Shown here: piece by piece, positions 51,368 through 62,494 of the stretch
Numbering within the stretch: position 1 is the first letter of the stretch
Layout: the number at the start of each line of letters is the position of its first letter
Origin: Pelagibacteraceae bacterium AG-422-I02
GTDB taxonomy: Bacteria > Pseudomonadota > Alphaproteobacteria > Pelagibacterales > Pelagibacteraceae
DNA length: 64,000 bases
Direction: 5' to 3'
Assembly (NCBI GenBank): GCA_003213555.1
Contig: QCMS01000004.1
Span: forward strand, 1 to 64,000
The notes under the pieces: model-generated
Database searches by the model: none
Told to the model about the DNA's origin: nothing
Seen by the model: the letters and a program-made list of their open reading frames with translations, nothing else
Program-made: the position numbers and the translations under genes

Positions 51368-52768
51368 ATGAATAAAAAGATTGGACTTTTTTGGCTTAGA
51401 GATGATTTTAGACTCTCTAAAAATAAAGGACTGATTGAAGCAACTACAAATCATGATCAAGTAGTGGTTTTTTATTTGTACAAAAAAGAGTCCTACAAAA
51501 ACCAAGAAGCTCAAAAATGGTGGTTAAGCAAATCTTTATCAAATTTTAAAAAAAGATTAAATAACTTAAATATTAATCTTGAAATTATTGAGACGAATTC
51601 ATTCAAAATATTTTTTGACAAGTTGATAAAAAAAAAAGACTTCTCAATTTATTGGAATAAAGTTTATGAACCTAATTATTTAAAATTTGATGAATATTTA
51701 CTAAGAGCTATGAAAAATAAAAATATTTATAGCAGAAGATTTAAAGGTAACACTCTTAATGAGATTAATGAAATTAAAAAAAATGATGGTACTCCATTTA
51801 AGGTATTCACACCTTTCTGGAGAGCAGCAGAAAAATTTTATATAGAGAAAATACCATTAAAAGAGAAAATCATTAAAAAATGTAAGAAGAAAATAAATTA
51901 TTTCAAAAATTGCATTGACTCAGAAAAAATATTACCAAAAAAAAAATGGTTTAAAAAATTTGAAAAAATTTGGTTTCCTGACGATGAAATTGCTTTAAAA
52001 GAATTACAAAATTTTATCAAAGAAAGAATTACTAATTATTCTGAGGGTAGGAATTTTCCTAACATAATTGGGACGTCTAAATTATCCCCATATATAAAGT
52101 TTGGTCAACTGCATGTTGAAACAATTTGGGATGAATGTATAAAAAAAAAATTAAAGACTAATGGAAAATCAAAATTCTTAGCAGAGATTGGTTGGAGGGA
52201 ATTTAACCATTCATTAATTAATTATTTTCCTCATATGCTAAATAATAATTATTCAAAAAAATTTGATAAATTTCCGTGGGAAAAAAATTCTAATTTCTTA
52301 AACGCTTGGAAAAAAGGTTTAACAGGTTATCCAATAGTAGATGCTGGAATGAGAGAATTGTTTTCTACTGGATGGATGCATAATAGAGTGAGAATGATAG
52401 TTGGATCGTTTTTGGTAAAACATTTATTAATAAATTGGAAGGAAGGTGAAAAATATTTCAGAAATTGTTTGTTAGACTATAGTCCTGCTAGCAATGTTGC
52501 TGGTTGGCAATGGGTTGCAGGTAGCGGTGCGGATGCAGCTCCTTATTTTAGGATATTTAATCCAATTTTGCAGGGAGAGAAATTTGATAACGAGGGTTTA
52601 TATGTTAAAAAATGGGTACCAGAATTAAAAAATTTATCAAAAAAATTTATTCATAGACCTTGGGAATTTGATAATGAAAAATTTAAACTGGGAAGAGATT
52701 ACCCTTATCCGATCGTTAGACATGAAGAAGCAAGATTAAAAGCTTTAAATGCATTTAAAAAAATTTAG
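51368..52768 (+). CDS. phrB: Deoxyribodipyrimidine photolyase
   Basis: LFWLRDDFRLSKNKGL, GWMHNRVRMIVGSFLVKHLLINWKEGEKYF, DYSPASNVAGWQWVAGSGADAAPYFRIFNP. Confidence 0.96.
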   Translation: MNKKIGLFWLRDDFRLSKNKGLIEATTNHDQVVVFYLYKKESYKNQEAQKWWLSKSLSNFKKRLNNLNINLEIIETNSFKIFFDKLIKKKDFSIYWNKVYEPNYLKFDEYLLRAMKNKNIYSRRFKGNTLNEINEIKKNDGTPFKVFTPFWRAAEKFYIEKIPLKEKIIKKCKKKINYFKNCIDSEKILPKKKWFKKFEKIWFPDDEIALKELQNFIKERITNYSEGRNFPNIIGTSKLSPYIKFGQLHVETIWDECIKKKLKTNGKSKFLAEIGWREFNHSLINYFPHMLNNNYSKKFDKFPWEKNSNFLNAWKKGLTGYPIVDAGMRELFSTGWMHNRVRMIVGSFLVKHLLINWKEGEKYFRNCLLDYSPASNVAGWQWVAGSGADAAPYFRIFNPILQGEKFDNEGLYVKKWVPELKNLSKKFIHRPWEFDNEKFKLGRDYPYPIVRHEEARLKALNAFKKI

Positions 52769-52804
52769 ATTTAAACATTTCCATGGCAATGTTTAAATTT
52801 TTTT
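52769..52804 (+). terminator. Intrinsic terminator of phrB, overlapping the last codons of convergent secA
   Basis: ATTTAAACATT-tccatggc-AATGTTTAAAT, perfect 11-bp stem, followed by TTTTTT. Confidence 0.75.
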
Positions 52805-55335
52805 CCAGATCCACAAGGACATTTTTCATTTCGACCAACTTTTTTATCCGATTTACTTTCTTCTATTTTTTCTTGTTTATTTTCAACTTTTTGATCATTT
52901 GAAACAACAATATTTAAATTTAAAAGAAATTTAATTAAATCATTTTTTATCTTTAATAATAAACCCTCAAATAAAACAAAAGCTTCTTTTTTGAACTCAG
53001 ATAATGGGTCTTTCTGACCATATTGTCTTAATCCAATAACTTGTCTTAATTGTTCTAAATATTGTAGATGTGATCTCCAAGAAAAATCAATAATTTGTAA
53101 AAATATTTTCTTTTCTAAACTATTATTTTGATTTTCACCCAAAATTTTAATTCTTGAATTATTTTTCTCCATATACAAATTTTGGATTCTTTCATTAAAT
53201 TCGGTCTTCTTGAGCTTTCCAAACTCCATTAAATCGTTATCACTTAAGATATTACCAGTTGTATTTTTTATCTCTGCAATATAGCTTTTTTCATCACCAG
53301 ATTTTTGAAAATTTGTTAGCACTGAATTTAAATTAATGAGCGTTTCATTTAAAAAATCCTTAAGAATCTCGTTTATATTGTTCTCTCTTAAAATTTTTAA
53401 CCTTTGAGAGAATATAACTTGCCTTTGATCGTTCATTACATCATCAAATTTAATTAACGTTTTTCTGATATCAAAGTTTCTGCTTTCAACCTTTTTTTGA
53501 GCCCTTTCCATGGCTTTGTTAATCCAGGGATGATCAATAGATTCATTTTCTTTTAAACCAAGTTTTTTAAGCATTCCATCAATCGAGTCTCCTCCAAAAA
53601 TTCTCATTAATTCATCTTGTAAACTAATAAAAAAAATTGTACTTCCAGGATCACCTTGTCTACCAGATCGACCTCTTAACTGGTTGTCTATTCTTCTACT
53701 TTCGTGTCGTTCAGTCCCAATTATGAATAATCCACCTAAACTTTTCACTTTTAGCTCATTTTTTTTTATTTCTGTTTCGTCCTCCTTTTTTCCGTCGTAG
53801 ATAAAATCTTTATTTCCACCTAATTTTATATCTGTTCCTCTTCCAGCCATATTAGTTGCTATTGTGACTGCATTAATTTTGCCTGCTTCAGCTATAATAT
53901 TTGCTTCTTTCTCATGTTGTTTTGCGTTGAGCACATTATGGTTTATCTTTTTGTTTTTTAGAAAGGCAGAAATTTTTTCAGATTTTTCAATGCTAGTTGT
54001 TCCTACTAATACTGGCTGACCTTTTTTATTACATTCAATTATTTTGTTAGTGATCGCATTATATTTTTCCATTTCAGTTCTATAGATCTGATCATTAAAA
54101 TCTTTACGTAGCATTCTTTTGTTTGTTGGAACAGAAATAACAGGCAGTTTATATATATCATAAAATTCCTCCGCCTCGGTCAATGCTGTTCCAGTCATTC
54201 CAGATAGTTTTTTATATAACCTAAAATAGTTTTGATAAGTAATTGAAGCTAATGTTTGATTTTCTTCTTCCACCTTAACATTTTCTTTAGCTTCAATGGC
54301 CTGATGAAGTCCATCGGAAAATCTTCTACCATCCATTACTCTTCCTGTGAACTCGTCAATTATTTGTACCTTGCCTTCTTTAACTATGTAATCAGTATCC
54401 TTGTTAAAAAGAAAGTTTGCTTTTAAAGCTTGGTTTACATGATGAACTAAATCTAAGTTGGCTGGATCATAAAAGTTATTATTTTTCAATATTCTTTTTT
54501 GGATTGCGAGTTTTTCAATTTTATCGATCCCTAAATCAGTAAGAATTGCATTTTTATTTTTTTCATCTAATTCATAATCTTTTTTTTGTAAATGTTTAAT
54601 AAATTCATTTGATGTAGTGTAAAGAGTTGTTTTATCTTCAAGTTTTCCAGAAATTATCAAAGGCGTTCTAGATTCATCTATTAAAATACTGTCTACTTCA
54701 TCAACTATACAAAAGTGATGATTACGTTGAACCATCTCATTTAGCTCATACTTCATATTGTCTCTAAGATAGTCAAACCCAAGTTCATTATTGGTTGCAT
54801 AAGTAATATCACTGCTATAATTTTTTTTTCTGTCAAAATCATTCAAATTATTCGTAATGCAACCTATTGATGTCCCTAGATAATTAAAAACTTTACCCAT
54901 CCATTCTGAGTCCCTTTTAGCTAAATAATCGTTTACAGTAACTATATGAACACCTTTTCCCTCTAAAGAATTTATGTATGCTGGCAATGTAGAGACGAGT
55001 GTCTTTCCTTCACCTGTTTTCATTTCTGCAATTTTTCCGCTATGAAGAATTAATCCACCAGCTAGTTGAACATCATAATGTCTCTCGCCCAAGGTTCTTT
55101 TTGCAGCCTCTCTTACTAATGCAAAACTTTCTGGTATTATTTCATTTATTTTTAAAGTTCCATTTTGAGCACTTTTTTTAAAATTAAATGTCTTTTCCTT
55201 AAAATCAGCCTCAGTTAATGACATAATCTCATTTTCTTTATTATTTATAGCCTCAATAATGTTTTGAATTTTGTCTAATTCTTGTTGATTAGAGCTTTTA
55301 AATATTTTACTAAAAGTTCTTGTAAATAAATTCAT
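52771..55335 (-). CDS. secA: Preprotein translocase ATPase SecA
   Basis: AEMKTGEGKTL, VDEVDSILIDESRTPLIISG, C-terminal zinc-binding CPCGSGKKFKHCHG. Confidence 0.98.
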   Translation of the reverse strand: MNLFTRTFSKIFKSSNQQELDKIQNIIEAINNKENEIMSLTEADFKEKTFNFKKSAQNGTLKINEIIPESFALVREAAKRTLGERHYDVQLAGGLILHSGKIAEMKTGEGKTLVSTLPAYINSLEGKGVHIVTVNDYLAKRDSEWMGKVFNYLGTSIGCITNNLNDFDRKKNYSSDITYATNNELGFDYLRDNMKYELNEMVQRNHHFCIVDEVDSILIDESRTPLIISGKLEDKTTLYTTSNEFIKHLQKKDYELDEKNKNAILTDLGIDKIEKLAIQKRILKNNNFYDPANLDLVHHVNQALKANFLFNKDTDYIVKEGKVQIIDEFTGRVMDGRRFSDGLHQAIEAKENVKVEEENQTLASITYQNYFRLYKKLSGMTGTALTEAEEFYDIYKLPVISVPTNKRMLRKDFNDQIYRTEMEKYNAITNKIIECNKKGQPVLVGTTSIEKSEKISAFLKNKKINHNVLNAKQHEKEANIIAEAGKINAVTIATNMAGRGTDIKLGGNKDFIYDGKKEDETEIKKNELKVKSLGGLFIIGTERHESRRIDNQLRGRSGRQGDPGSTIFFISLQDELMRIFGGDSIDGMLKKLGLKENESIDHPWINKAMERAQKKVESRNFDIRKTLIKFDDVMNDQRQVIFSQRLKILRENNINEILKDFLNETLINLNSVLTNFQKSGDEKSYIAEIKNTTGNILSDNDLMEFGKLKKTEFNERIQNLYMEKNNSRIKILGENQNNSLEKKIFLQIIDFSWRSHLQYLEQLRQVIGLRQYGQKDPLSEFKKEAFVLFEGLLLKIKNDLIKFLLNLNIVVSNDQKVENKQEKIEESKSDKKVGRNEKCPCGSGKKFKHCHGNV

Positions 55336-55379
55336 TATAAACCTATATATGTATTATTAATTTAAATTAAACTGCAATA

Positions 55380-56684
55380 ATGACAATAAATATAAAAAAT
55401 TTTTTAAATGATAAAACGACACTATCTAAAATGGGTGAGTTTCAAAGCTTAAAGCAAATCGAAGGATTAGAAATGTCGTCTATATCTGCTGATTTGTACA
55501 GCGACGGCAGAGATGATTTAGCTCTTTTTTATTTTTCTAAAGGAGCCAATTATGCAACTTTAACAACTTCAAATAGCATTACCTCTGAATTTATTCCTTG
55601 GAATAATAACTCTCATAAAAAAATTATAAAGGGATTACTAGTAAACACAAAAAATGCAAATACTTTTACAGGAAAGCAAGGAAAAGAGAGCATAGATATT
55701 CTGGCTAAAAATTTATCAAGAGTATTAACTTTAAAGGAGTCCAAGAATAAAAAAGGTACAAGTGAAACAATCAAAATTAAAGATTTAATTTTTGCTTCAA
55801 CAGGAGTAATCGGAGAAGAGTTCCCAGTAGATAAAATTAGAGAACGACTACCAGAATTAGTTGAAAGATTAAGAAAAGAACATAATAAAATGTATTGGAT
55901 CAAATTAGCCTCAGCGATAATGACTACTGATACTAAACCTAAATTAGCCTATGAGGAAATTATTATCGGTGATGAATTGGTAAAAATTTGTGGCATAGCT
56001 AAAGGATCTGGTATGATAGCGCCAAACTTAGCAACTATGTTATCATTTATTTTTACTAATGCTGATATAAATTCAAATCTTTTGAAAACACTTTTAAAAC
56101 GAGCGGTTGCTAATTCTTTCAACGCAATTACAGTCGATAGCGATCAATCAACTAATGATATGGTTTCAATTTTTTCTACAAGGTCTATAAAAATTGGTCA
56201 AAATATTTCCTTAAATGATAAAGCAGTGCAAAAATTTGAAATAGCTTTAAAAAAACTTTGTTTGAATCTGGCTAAGCAAGTTATTGTAGATGGTGAAGGT
56301 GCAAAAAAATTTGTAACAATAAACGTTATTAATGCAAAGTCCTTGGGAAGTGCAAAGAATATTGCTTTTTCAATTGCTAATTCACCATTAGTTAAAACTG
56401 CTATTGCAGGTCAAGACCCCAACTGGGGAAGAATAGCTATGGGGATAGGAAAATCAGGTGAAATTGTTGACCAAAAAAAATTAAAAATTAGAATAGGAAA
56501 TTTCATTGTTGCAGAGAATGGAAAAATTTCTGAGACTTACGATGAAAAAAAATTAAAAGAATATATGGAATGGGGATCAATCGAAATTGAAATTAATTTA
56601 AAACTAGGTAATGATGCCTTTAAATGTTACACATGTGATTTTACTCACGACTACATTGATATCAACGCAGATTATAGAAATTAG
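55380..56684 (+). CDS. argJ: Glutamate N-acetyltransferase/amino-acid N-acetyltransferase
   Basis: GSGMIAPNLATMLSFIFTNADI, GQDPNWGRI. Confidence 0.95.
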   Translation: MTINIKNFLNDKTTLSKMGEFQSLKQIEGLEMSSISADLYSDGRDDLALFYFSKGANYATLTTSNSITSEFIPWNNNSHKKIIKGLLVNTKNANTFTGKQGKESIDILAKNLSRVLTLKESKNKKGTSETIKIKDLIFASTGVIGEEFPVDKIRERLPELVERLRKEHNKMYWIKLASAIMTTDTKPKLAYEEIIIGDELVKICGIAKGSGMIAPNLATMLSFIFTNADINSNLLKTLLKRAVANSFNAITVDSDQSTNDMVSIFSTRSIKIGQNISLNDKAVQKFEIALKKLCLNLAKQVIVDGEGAKKFVTINVINAKSLGSAKNIAFSIANSPLVKTAIAGQDPNWGRIAMGIGKSGEIVDQKKLKIRIGNFIVAENGKISETYDEKKLKEYMEWGSIEIEINLKLGNDAFKCYTCDFTHDYIDINADYRN

Positions 56685-57104
56685 ATGATAAAATATAATC
56701 TAAAATGTCAGAATGATCATGAGTTTGAAAGCTGGTTTTCAAACTCATTAGAATTTGAAAAATTAAAAAAAAAAAATTTACTTGAGTGTATATACTGTGC
56801 ATCAAAAAAAATTGAAAAATCTATAATGGCTCCGATGGTTTCAAGCTTTAAAAATAATGATGAAATTGATTTTTTAAATGATAATTTCAAAAAAGAAAAA
56901 AACCAATTATTACAATTAAGAAAATATATTGAAAAAAATTTTGACTTTGTTGGTAAAGATTTTAGTAAAAAGGTGAGAGAAGTTTATTACGATAAAAAAA
57001 ATAAAAAAGCTATTTACGGTACTGCTACTTTTAAAGAAAGAGAAGAATTAGCTGAGGAAGGTATAGATTTGTTGTTAATTCCTTGGGTAAACAAAGATAA
57101 TTAA
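56685..57104 (+). CDS. DUF1178-family protein
   Basis: MIKYNLKCQNDHEFESWFSNS...; C-terminal EELAEEGIDLLLIPW. Confidence 0.88.
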   Translation: MIKYNLKCQNDHEFESWFSNSLEFEKLKKKNLLECIYCASKKIEKSIMAPMVSSFKNNDEIDFLNDNFKKEKNQLLQLRKYIEKNFDFVGKDFSKKVREVYYDKKNKKAIYGTATFKEREELAEEGIDLLLIPWVNKDN

Positions 57105-57829
57105 TTTTTTAAACTACAAATTATGTAGTTTACTGATAAATCATTAGATCTTTTCCATTTTCTGAAAAATGGATTAAATTTTAAACCTTTTATATCTAAT
57201 GTTGAAAATTTTTCTTCAGATAAAAATTTTTCTAATTCTTCAGGTTTAATAAATTTATTCCAATCATGTGTTCCAATTGGTAGCCATCTAAGAATATATT
57301 CAGCCCCAATAATGGCCTTTAGGTAAGAATTAAATGATCTATTAAGAGTAGCAGTAAACATTATTCCACCACTTTTCAATAATTTGTAACAAGATTTAAT
57401 ATACAAACTTACATCCTCTACATGCTCAACAATTTCAAGATTTAAAATAATATCAAATTTTTCAAAATCCTTTAAATTTTCTGGAGAGGTATTAATATAG
57501 TTTATTTTAAGGCCATTATTTCTAGAGTGAAGTTTTGCAACACTAATATTTTTTTCTGAAGCATCTATACCAGTAACACTAGCACCAAGTCTTGCCATTG
57601 GCTCACTAATTAAACCGCCTCCACAACCGATGTCTAAAATATTTAACCCATTTAAGAGATTACTTTTATTTTTTTTAATACTGAATTTTTTTGTAATTTT
57701 ATCAATGATGTATTCAATCCTTATAGGATTAAACATATGTAATGGTTTAAATTTTCCATTTACATCCCACCATTCATCAGCTAATCTTGAAAACTTTTGA
57801 ATTTCCTCTTTATTTATAGTAGTACTCAT
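57101..57829 (-). CDS. ubiG: Ubiquinone biosynthesis O-methyltransferase
   Basis: FSRLADEWWDVNGKFKPLHMFNPIR, LDIGCGGGLISEPMARLGA. Confidence 0.96.
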   Translation of the reverse strand: MSTTINKEEIQKFSRLADEWWDVNGKFKPLHMFNPIRIEYIIDKITKKFSIKKNKSNLLNGLNILDIGCGGGLISEPMARLGASVTGIDASEKNISVAKLHSRNNGLKINYINTSPENLKDFEKFDIILNLEIVEHVEDVSLYIKSCYKLLKSGGIMFTATLNRSFNSYLKAIIGAEYILRWLPIGTHDWNKFIKPEELEKFLSEEKFSTLDIKGLKFNPFFRKWKRSNDLSVNYIICSLKN

Positions 57830-57886
57830 TTTAAAACATTATTTTATAAACTGTATTAATTATAAATTACAATATTAAATTCTTAA

Positions 57887-59098
57887 ATGGTCAAAAAAGT
57901 ACTAAAGTTTGGAGGAACATCTGTTGGAACAATTGAAAGAATTCAACATGTTGCGAATATTATTAAAAAAGAGCATCAATCGGGTAATAAATTAATTGTT
58001 GTTGTCTCAGCTATGGCAGGTAAAACAAATGAATTGATTAAACTTGCTAACGATATTTCAGAAGAATTTGATAGCAGAGAATTAGACGTTCTTTTAACAT
58101 CGGGCGAACAAGTAACTTGTGCTCTGCTCTCAGGTGCATTAATCAAGTTGAATGTAAAAGCTAAATCGTGGTTAAATTGGCAAATACCGATTCTAACAGA
58201 TGGAGATCATACTAATTCAAGAATTATTAATATGCATGTTGAGACAATAAATAAATATTTAGATGAGAAAGGTATTGCTATTATTCCAGGTTTTCAAGGT
58301 ATTTCAAAAAATGGTGATGTCACATCTATTGGCAGAGGAGGATCAGATGCGACAGCTGTAGCAACAGCAAAATTATTTAGCGCAGATTTTTGCGAAATCT
58401 ATACAGACGTAGATGGAGTTTTTTCAACAGACCCAAATAAAATTCCGGTCGCAAAAAAAATTGAAAAAATTTCTTATGATGAAATGTTAGAATTATCCTC
58501 GCTAGGGGCGAAAGTTATGCAACCATCAGCAGTTCAAACAGCAATGATGTATGATATTCCGTTAGAGGTCAGATCTACTTTTACTGATAGGAAAGGAACC
58601 AAAATTTTCAGCCAGGAAAATATTGATTATTCTAAAAGCGTTACTGGTGTAGCATACTCAAGAGATGATTCAAAAATTACAATTATAGGAGTAGCCGATA
58701 AGCCCGGAATTGCCGCTAATATATTTGAACCATTAAGTAAAGCACAAATAAATGTAGATATGGTAATTCAAAATATTTCCTCTGATCATAAGACTACTGA
58801 TATTACATTTACAGTAAAAAGAGATGATGTTTCTAAAACAAAACAAATTTTAAAAACTAATAGTAAAATTAACTATAAACAAATAGTTCAAAATGAGAAA
58901 GTTGCTAAAGTCTCTATTGTTGGTGCTGGAATGGTTTCAACTCCTGGTGTCACATATAAAATGTTTCGAGCTTTATCTGATGAATTAATAAATATTTTAG
59001 CTATCTCTACTTCTGAGATAAAATTATCAGTTTTAATTGATGAAGAAAATACTTTAAAAGCTGTAAAAAAATTACATACAATATTTGATTTGGATTAA
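57887..59098 (+). CDS. lysC: Aspartate kinase
   Basis: [24 protein letters not shown] domains. Confidence 0.96.
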   Translation: MVKKVLKFGGTSVGTIERIQHVANIIKKEHQSGNKLIVVVSAMAGKTNELIKLANDISEEFDSRELDVLLTSGEQVTCALLSGALIKLNVKAKSWLNWQIPILTDGDHTNSRIINMHVETINKYLDEKGIAIIPGFQGISKNGDVTSIGRGGSDATAVATAKLFSADFCEIYTDVDGVFSTDPNKIPVAKKIEKISYDEMLELSSLGAKVMQPSAVQTAMMYDIPLEVRSTFTDRKGTKIFSQENIDYSKSVTGVAYSRDDSKITIIGVADKPGIAANIFEPLSKAQINVDMVIQNISSDHKTTDITFTVKRDDVSKTKQILKTNSKINYKQIVQNEKVAKVSIVGAGMVSTPGVTYKMFRALSDELINILAISTSEIKLSVLIDEENTLKAVKKLHTIFDLD

Positions 59099-59099
59099 A

Positions 59100-60185
59100 A
59101 TGGAAATTAGACCTCACAGATTAATAAAAAGAAAAGTTACTAAAAAAATTCAAGTTGGTAAAATTAGTGTCGGAGGCAATTCACTAATAAGTGTACAGTC
59201 AATGACAAATACTTTAACGACAGATATAAAAAAAACAATAAATCAAATTCAGTCTTTAGAGGAAGCTGGAGCAGATATAGTAAGAGTTTCTTGTCCTGAT
59301 GAAGACTCAACGAAAGCATTAAAAAAAATTGTTAAAGAGGTATCAGCCCCTATAGTTGCTGACATTCATTTTCATTACAAAAGAGCTATTGAAGCTGCCG
59401 ATATGGGTGCAAGCTGTTTACGAATTAATCCAGGAAATATTGGTACTGATCAACGAATTTTAGAAGTAATAAAAGCAGCAAAAAATAATAATTGTTCAAT
59501 TAGAATAGGTGTCAATGCTGGATCTTTAGAAAAAAATTTATTAGAAAAATACAAAGAACCTTGCCCGGACGCTTTAGTAGAAAGTGCGCAGCAGAATATT
59601 AAACTTTTAGAGGACAATGATTTTTTTAATTTTAAAATAAGTGTAAAATCTTCCGATGTATTTTTAACGGTTAAAGCATACAAAAAATTATCTAAAATTT
59701 GTGATTATCCATTGCATTTAGGCGTAACTGAAGCTGGTGGTTTGTTAACTGGTAGCATAAAATCTTCGATTGGTATAGGACAACTTCTAATGGAGGGTAT
59801 CGGAGATACTATTAGAGTATCTTTATCCTCTGATCCTGTCGATGAAATAAAAGCTGGATATGAAATTTTAAAATCTCTAGGCATAAGATCTAGAGGAGTT
59901 AAGATTATTTCTTGCCCTTCTTGTGCAAGACAAGCTTTTCCAGTTATAGAGACAGTAAAAATTTTAGAAAAAAAATTGGCACATATTAAAAAACCAATAA
60001 GCCTATCGATAATTGGTTGTGTTGTTAATGGGCCTGGTGAAGCCGCGCAAACAGATATTGGTCTTACAGGAGGAGGACAAGATAGCAATCTATTATATCT
60101 TTCTGGAATCCCTCATACAAAAGTACCAAGCTCAGAAATAATTGATAAAGTTGTAAAATTAGTTGAAGAAAAAACAAAAGACTAA
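59100..60185 (+). CDS. ispG: 4-hydroxy-3-methylbut-2-enyl-diphosphate synthase
   Basis: [38 protein letters not shown] at 59100 preferred over TTG 59085. Confidence 0.97.
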   Translation: MEIRPHRLIKRKVTKKIQVGKISVGGNSLISVQSMTNTLTTDIKKTINQIQSLEEAGADIVRVSCPDEDSTKALKKIVKEVSAPIVADIHFHYKRAIEAADMGASCLRINPGNIGTDQRILEVIKAAKNNNCSIRIGVNAGSLEKNLLEKYKEPCPDALVESAQQNIKLLEDNDFFNFKISVKSSDVFLTVKAYKKLSKICDYPLHLGVTEAGGLLTGSIKSSIGIGQLLMEGIGDTIRVSLSSDPVDEIKAGYEILKSLGIRSRGVKIISCPSCARQAFPVIETVKILEKKLAHIKKPISLSIIGCVVNGPGEAAQTDIGLTGGGQDSNLLYLSGIPHTKVPSSEIIDKVVKLVEEKTKD

Positions 60186-60194
60186 AAAATATAA

Positions 60195-61271
60195 ATGATT
60201 CCTTTAGACAAAGTAAAAGAATTAATAATAAAACATGAAGTTTTAGAAAAAGAGTTAGCTTCTGGCAACATAGAACCTAAACTTTTTGCAAAAAAGTCGA
60301 AAGAATATTCTACCCTCGAAAGCATTATTAAAATTGCAAAAAATTATTTAAATTACGAAACTGAAAAAAAAGATTTAGTAAATATACTGCAAGATAAGGG
60401 TAATGACCACGATTTGATTGAATTAGCTCAAAAAGATCTGAACGAACTTAATAGAAATAAAGAAATACACGAAAATGATTTAAAGCTGTTTTTATTGCCA
60501 AAAGATGAGGACGATAATAAAAATGCTATTGTAGAAATAAGGGCGGGTACAGGTGGATTGGAGGCTTCATTATTTTGTGCTGACTTATTTAAAATGTATG
60601 AAAAAGTTTGTTCAAAAAAAAAATGGAAAATGGAAATTATAAATATTTCTAAAAGTGAGGCTGGTGGTTTTAAAGAGGTAATTTTTTCAGTAAATGGTGA
60701 TGATATTTATTCTTATTTAAAGTATGAGTCGGGGGTGCACAGAGTTCAAAGAATTCCAGAAACCGAGACTCAAGGGCGAGTACATACATCTGCAGCTACC
60801 GTAGCGGTATTACCAGAGGCTGAAGAAGTTGATGTTGATATTAAAGAATCAGATTTAAGGATTGATGTTTTTAGAGCTGGTGGTCCGGGAGGGCAATCGG
60901 TAAACACGACTGATAGTGCAGTGCGAATTACTCATATTCCAAGCGGAGTTGTAGTTAGTCAACAAGATGAAAAATCTCAACATAAAAACAAAGCTAAAGC
61001 ATTAAAAATTTTAAGGTCAAGGGTTTATGAAGTTGAGAAGAGCAAAAAAGACCAGGAAAGATCAAGTAATCGAAGAAGTCAAATAGGTACAGGTGATCGT
61101 TCCGAAAGAATAAGAACTTATAATTTTCCTCAAGGCAGAGTAACGGACCATAGGATAAATTTAACACTTCATAAATTAGACGAATTTTTAAGCGGAGAAA
61201 TTCATGAGGAAATGAATCAGGAATTAAGATTGAGGGAACAAAATTTGAAGCTCGAAAATCTAAACTCATGA
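60195..61271 (+). CDS. prfA: Peptide chain release factor 1
   Basis: GGQ motif [28 protein letters not shown]1-type [25 protein letters not shown]. Confidence 0.98.
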   Translation: MIPLDKVKELIIKHEVLEKELASGNIEPKLFAKKSKEYSTLESIIKIAKNYLNYETEKKDLVNILQDKGNDHDLIELAQKDLNELNRNKEIHENDLKLFLLPKDEDDNKNAIVEIRAGTGGLEASLFCADLFKMYEKVCSKKKWKMEIINISKSEAGGFKEVIFSVNGDDIYSYLKYESGVHRVQRIPETETQGRVHTSAATVAVLPEAEEVDVDIKESDLRIDVFRAGGPGGQSVNTTDSAVRITHIPSGVVVSQQDEKSQHKNKAKALKILRSRVYEVEKSKKDQERSSNRRSQIGTGDRSERIRTYNFPQGRVTDHRINLTLHKLDEFLSGEIHEEMNQELRLREQNLKLENLNS

Positions 61272-62107
61272 AAGTGTTTAAAATAATCCAAAATGGTTCT
61301 AGTTTTCTTAGAAAGTTTAATATTGCTAATTGTATTTTAGATACAGAATTATTGCTGGCTAAAACATTAAATAAATCAAGAGAAGAAATCTTAATCAACT
61401 CAGATTTAAAAATAAATAGAACTGATATTTTAACATTTAATAAATACTTACAAAGAAGGTCCAAAAATGAGCCAATTGCTTACATAATAAAAGAAAAGGA
61501 ATTCTGGAGTAAGAAATTTTTGGTAACAAATGATACTTTAATACCAAGACCGGAAACAGAGCTTTTAGTAGAAAAATTATTAAAATTATATAATGGAAAA
61601 AAAATTACAATTTTAGATATTGGAACAGGTTCAGGGTGTATTATTATTGCATTATTAAACAGTCTTAAAAAATCTTCTGGCATTGGCGTTGATATTTCTA
61701 AAGACGCAATTACTATAGCAAAAAAAAATGCTCAAAAATTCAATTTATACAATCGAGTCAAATTTTTAAATAAGTCAGTCGATAATGTTTTTGTTAAAAA
61801 ATTTGATTTAATTGTTTCCAATCCACCATATATAAAGAGAAAAGATTTGAAAAATTTAAGTGATGATATAAAGAAGTATGAACCTAGAATGGCCCTAGAC
61901 GGAGGAAAGGATGGGCTTGACCTTATCAAAAAAGTTATCTACAAATCTAAAAATATCTTAAAAGTTAAAGGTATACTTGCTCTAGAAATTGGAAATGGGC
62001 AAATTAAAAAAGTTTCTAAAATTTTAATTGATAACAATTATAGAATTATAGGCTTAACAAAAGATTATAAAAACAATGTAAGGTGCGTATTTGCTAGGTA
62101 CTGTTAA
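61268..62107 (+). CDS. prmC: Release factor glutamine methyltransferase
   Basis: [29 protein letters not shown] motif. Confidence 0.97.
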   Translation: MKVFKIIQNGSSFLRKFNIANCILDTELLLAKTLNKSREEILINSDLKINRTDILTFNKYLQRRSKNEPIAYIIKEKEFWSKKFLVTNDTLIPRPETELLVEKLLKLYNGKKITILDIGTGSGCIIIALLNSLKKSSGIGVDISKDAITIAKKNAQKFNLYNRVKFLNKSVDNVFVKKFDLIVSNPPYIKRKDLKNLSDDIKKYEPRMALDGGKDGLDLIKKVIYKSKNILKVKGILALEIGNGQIKKVSKILIDNNYRIIGLTKDYKNNVRCVFARYC

Positions 62108-62488
62108 ATGAACAATAATAGAAGAAGAAATTTCAGATCAAGGCCGCAGAAAAGTAACTTTAGAAGAAGAAGCGGATCTTTAAACTCAGGAAATTCTAAT
62201 GGACTTAATAATGGTAATTTAAGTTTTAATAGAAATGGCTCAATGAATAATATTCACAATGTTGAAAAAACTATGCAAAAATATCAACAACTCGCAAAAG
62301 ATGCTCAAAGTAATGGAGATCCGGTAATGGCACAAAATTACTTACAACACGCTGATCACTATTTAAGGAGATATAATGAACTTAATGATAAAAGAGAAAG
62401 CTTGAATGAAAAAATAATTTCAGAGACAAAATCATCCCCAAATAAAGAGTCAGAAGAAAAAGAAACTCAACCAGCAACAACTAATTAG
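62108..62488 (+). CDS. DUF4167-family protein
   Basis: Basic N/R-rich N-terminus followed by KYQQLAKDAQSNGDPVMAQNYLQHADHYLRRYNE; directly after prmC. Confidence 0.85.
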   Translation: MNNNRRRNFRSRPQKSNFRRRSGSLNSGNSNGLNNGNLSFNRNGSMNNIHNVEKTMQKYQQLAKDAQSNGDPVMAQNYLQHADHYLRRYNELNDKRESLNEKIISETKSSPNKESEEKETQPATTN

Positions 62489-62494
62489 TTTTAT

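Noticed and set aside
57110-57132. TAAACTAC-AAATTAT-GTAGTTTA hairpin near the DUF1178/ubiG junction
   Set aside because: 8-bp stem is real but no T-tract follows on either strand, so not called a terminator.
59705-60088. 127-aa minus-strand ORF
   Set aside because: Antisense to conserved ispG Fe-S region; shadow ORF.
60994-61464. 156-aa minus-strand ORF
   Set aside because: Antisense to prfA/prmC, both clearly conserved.
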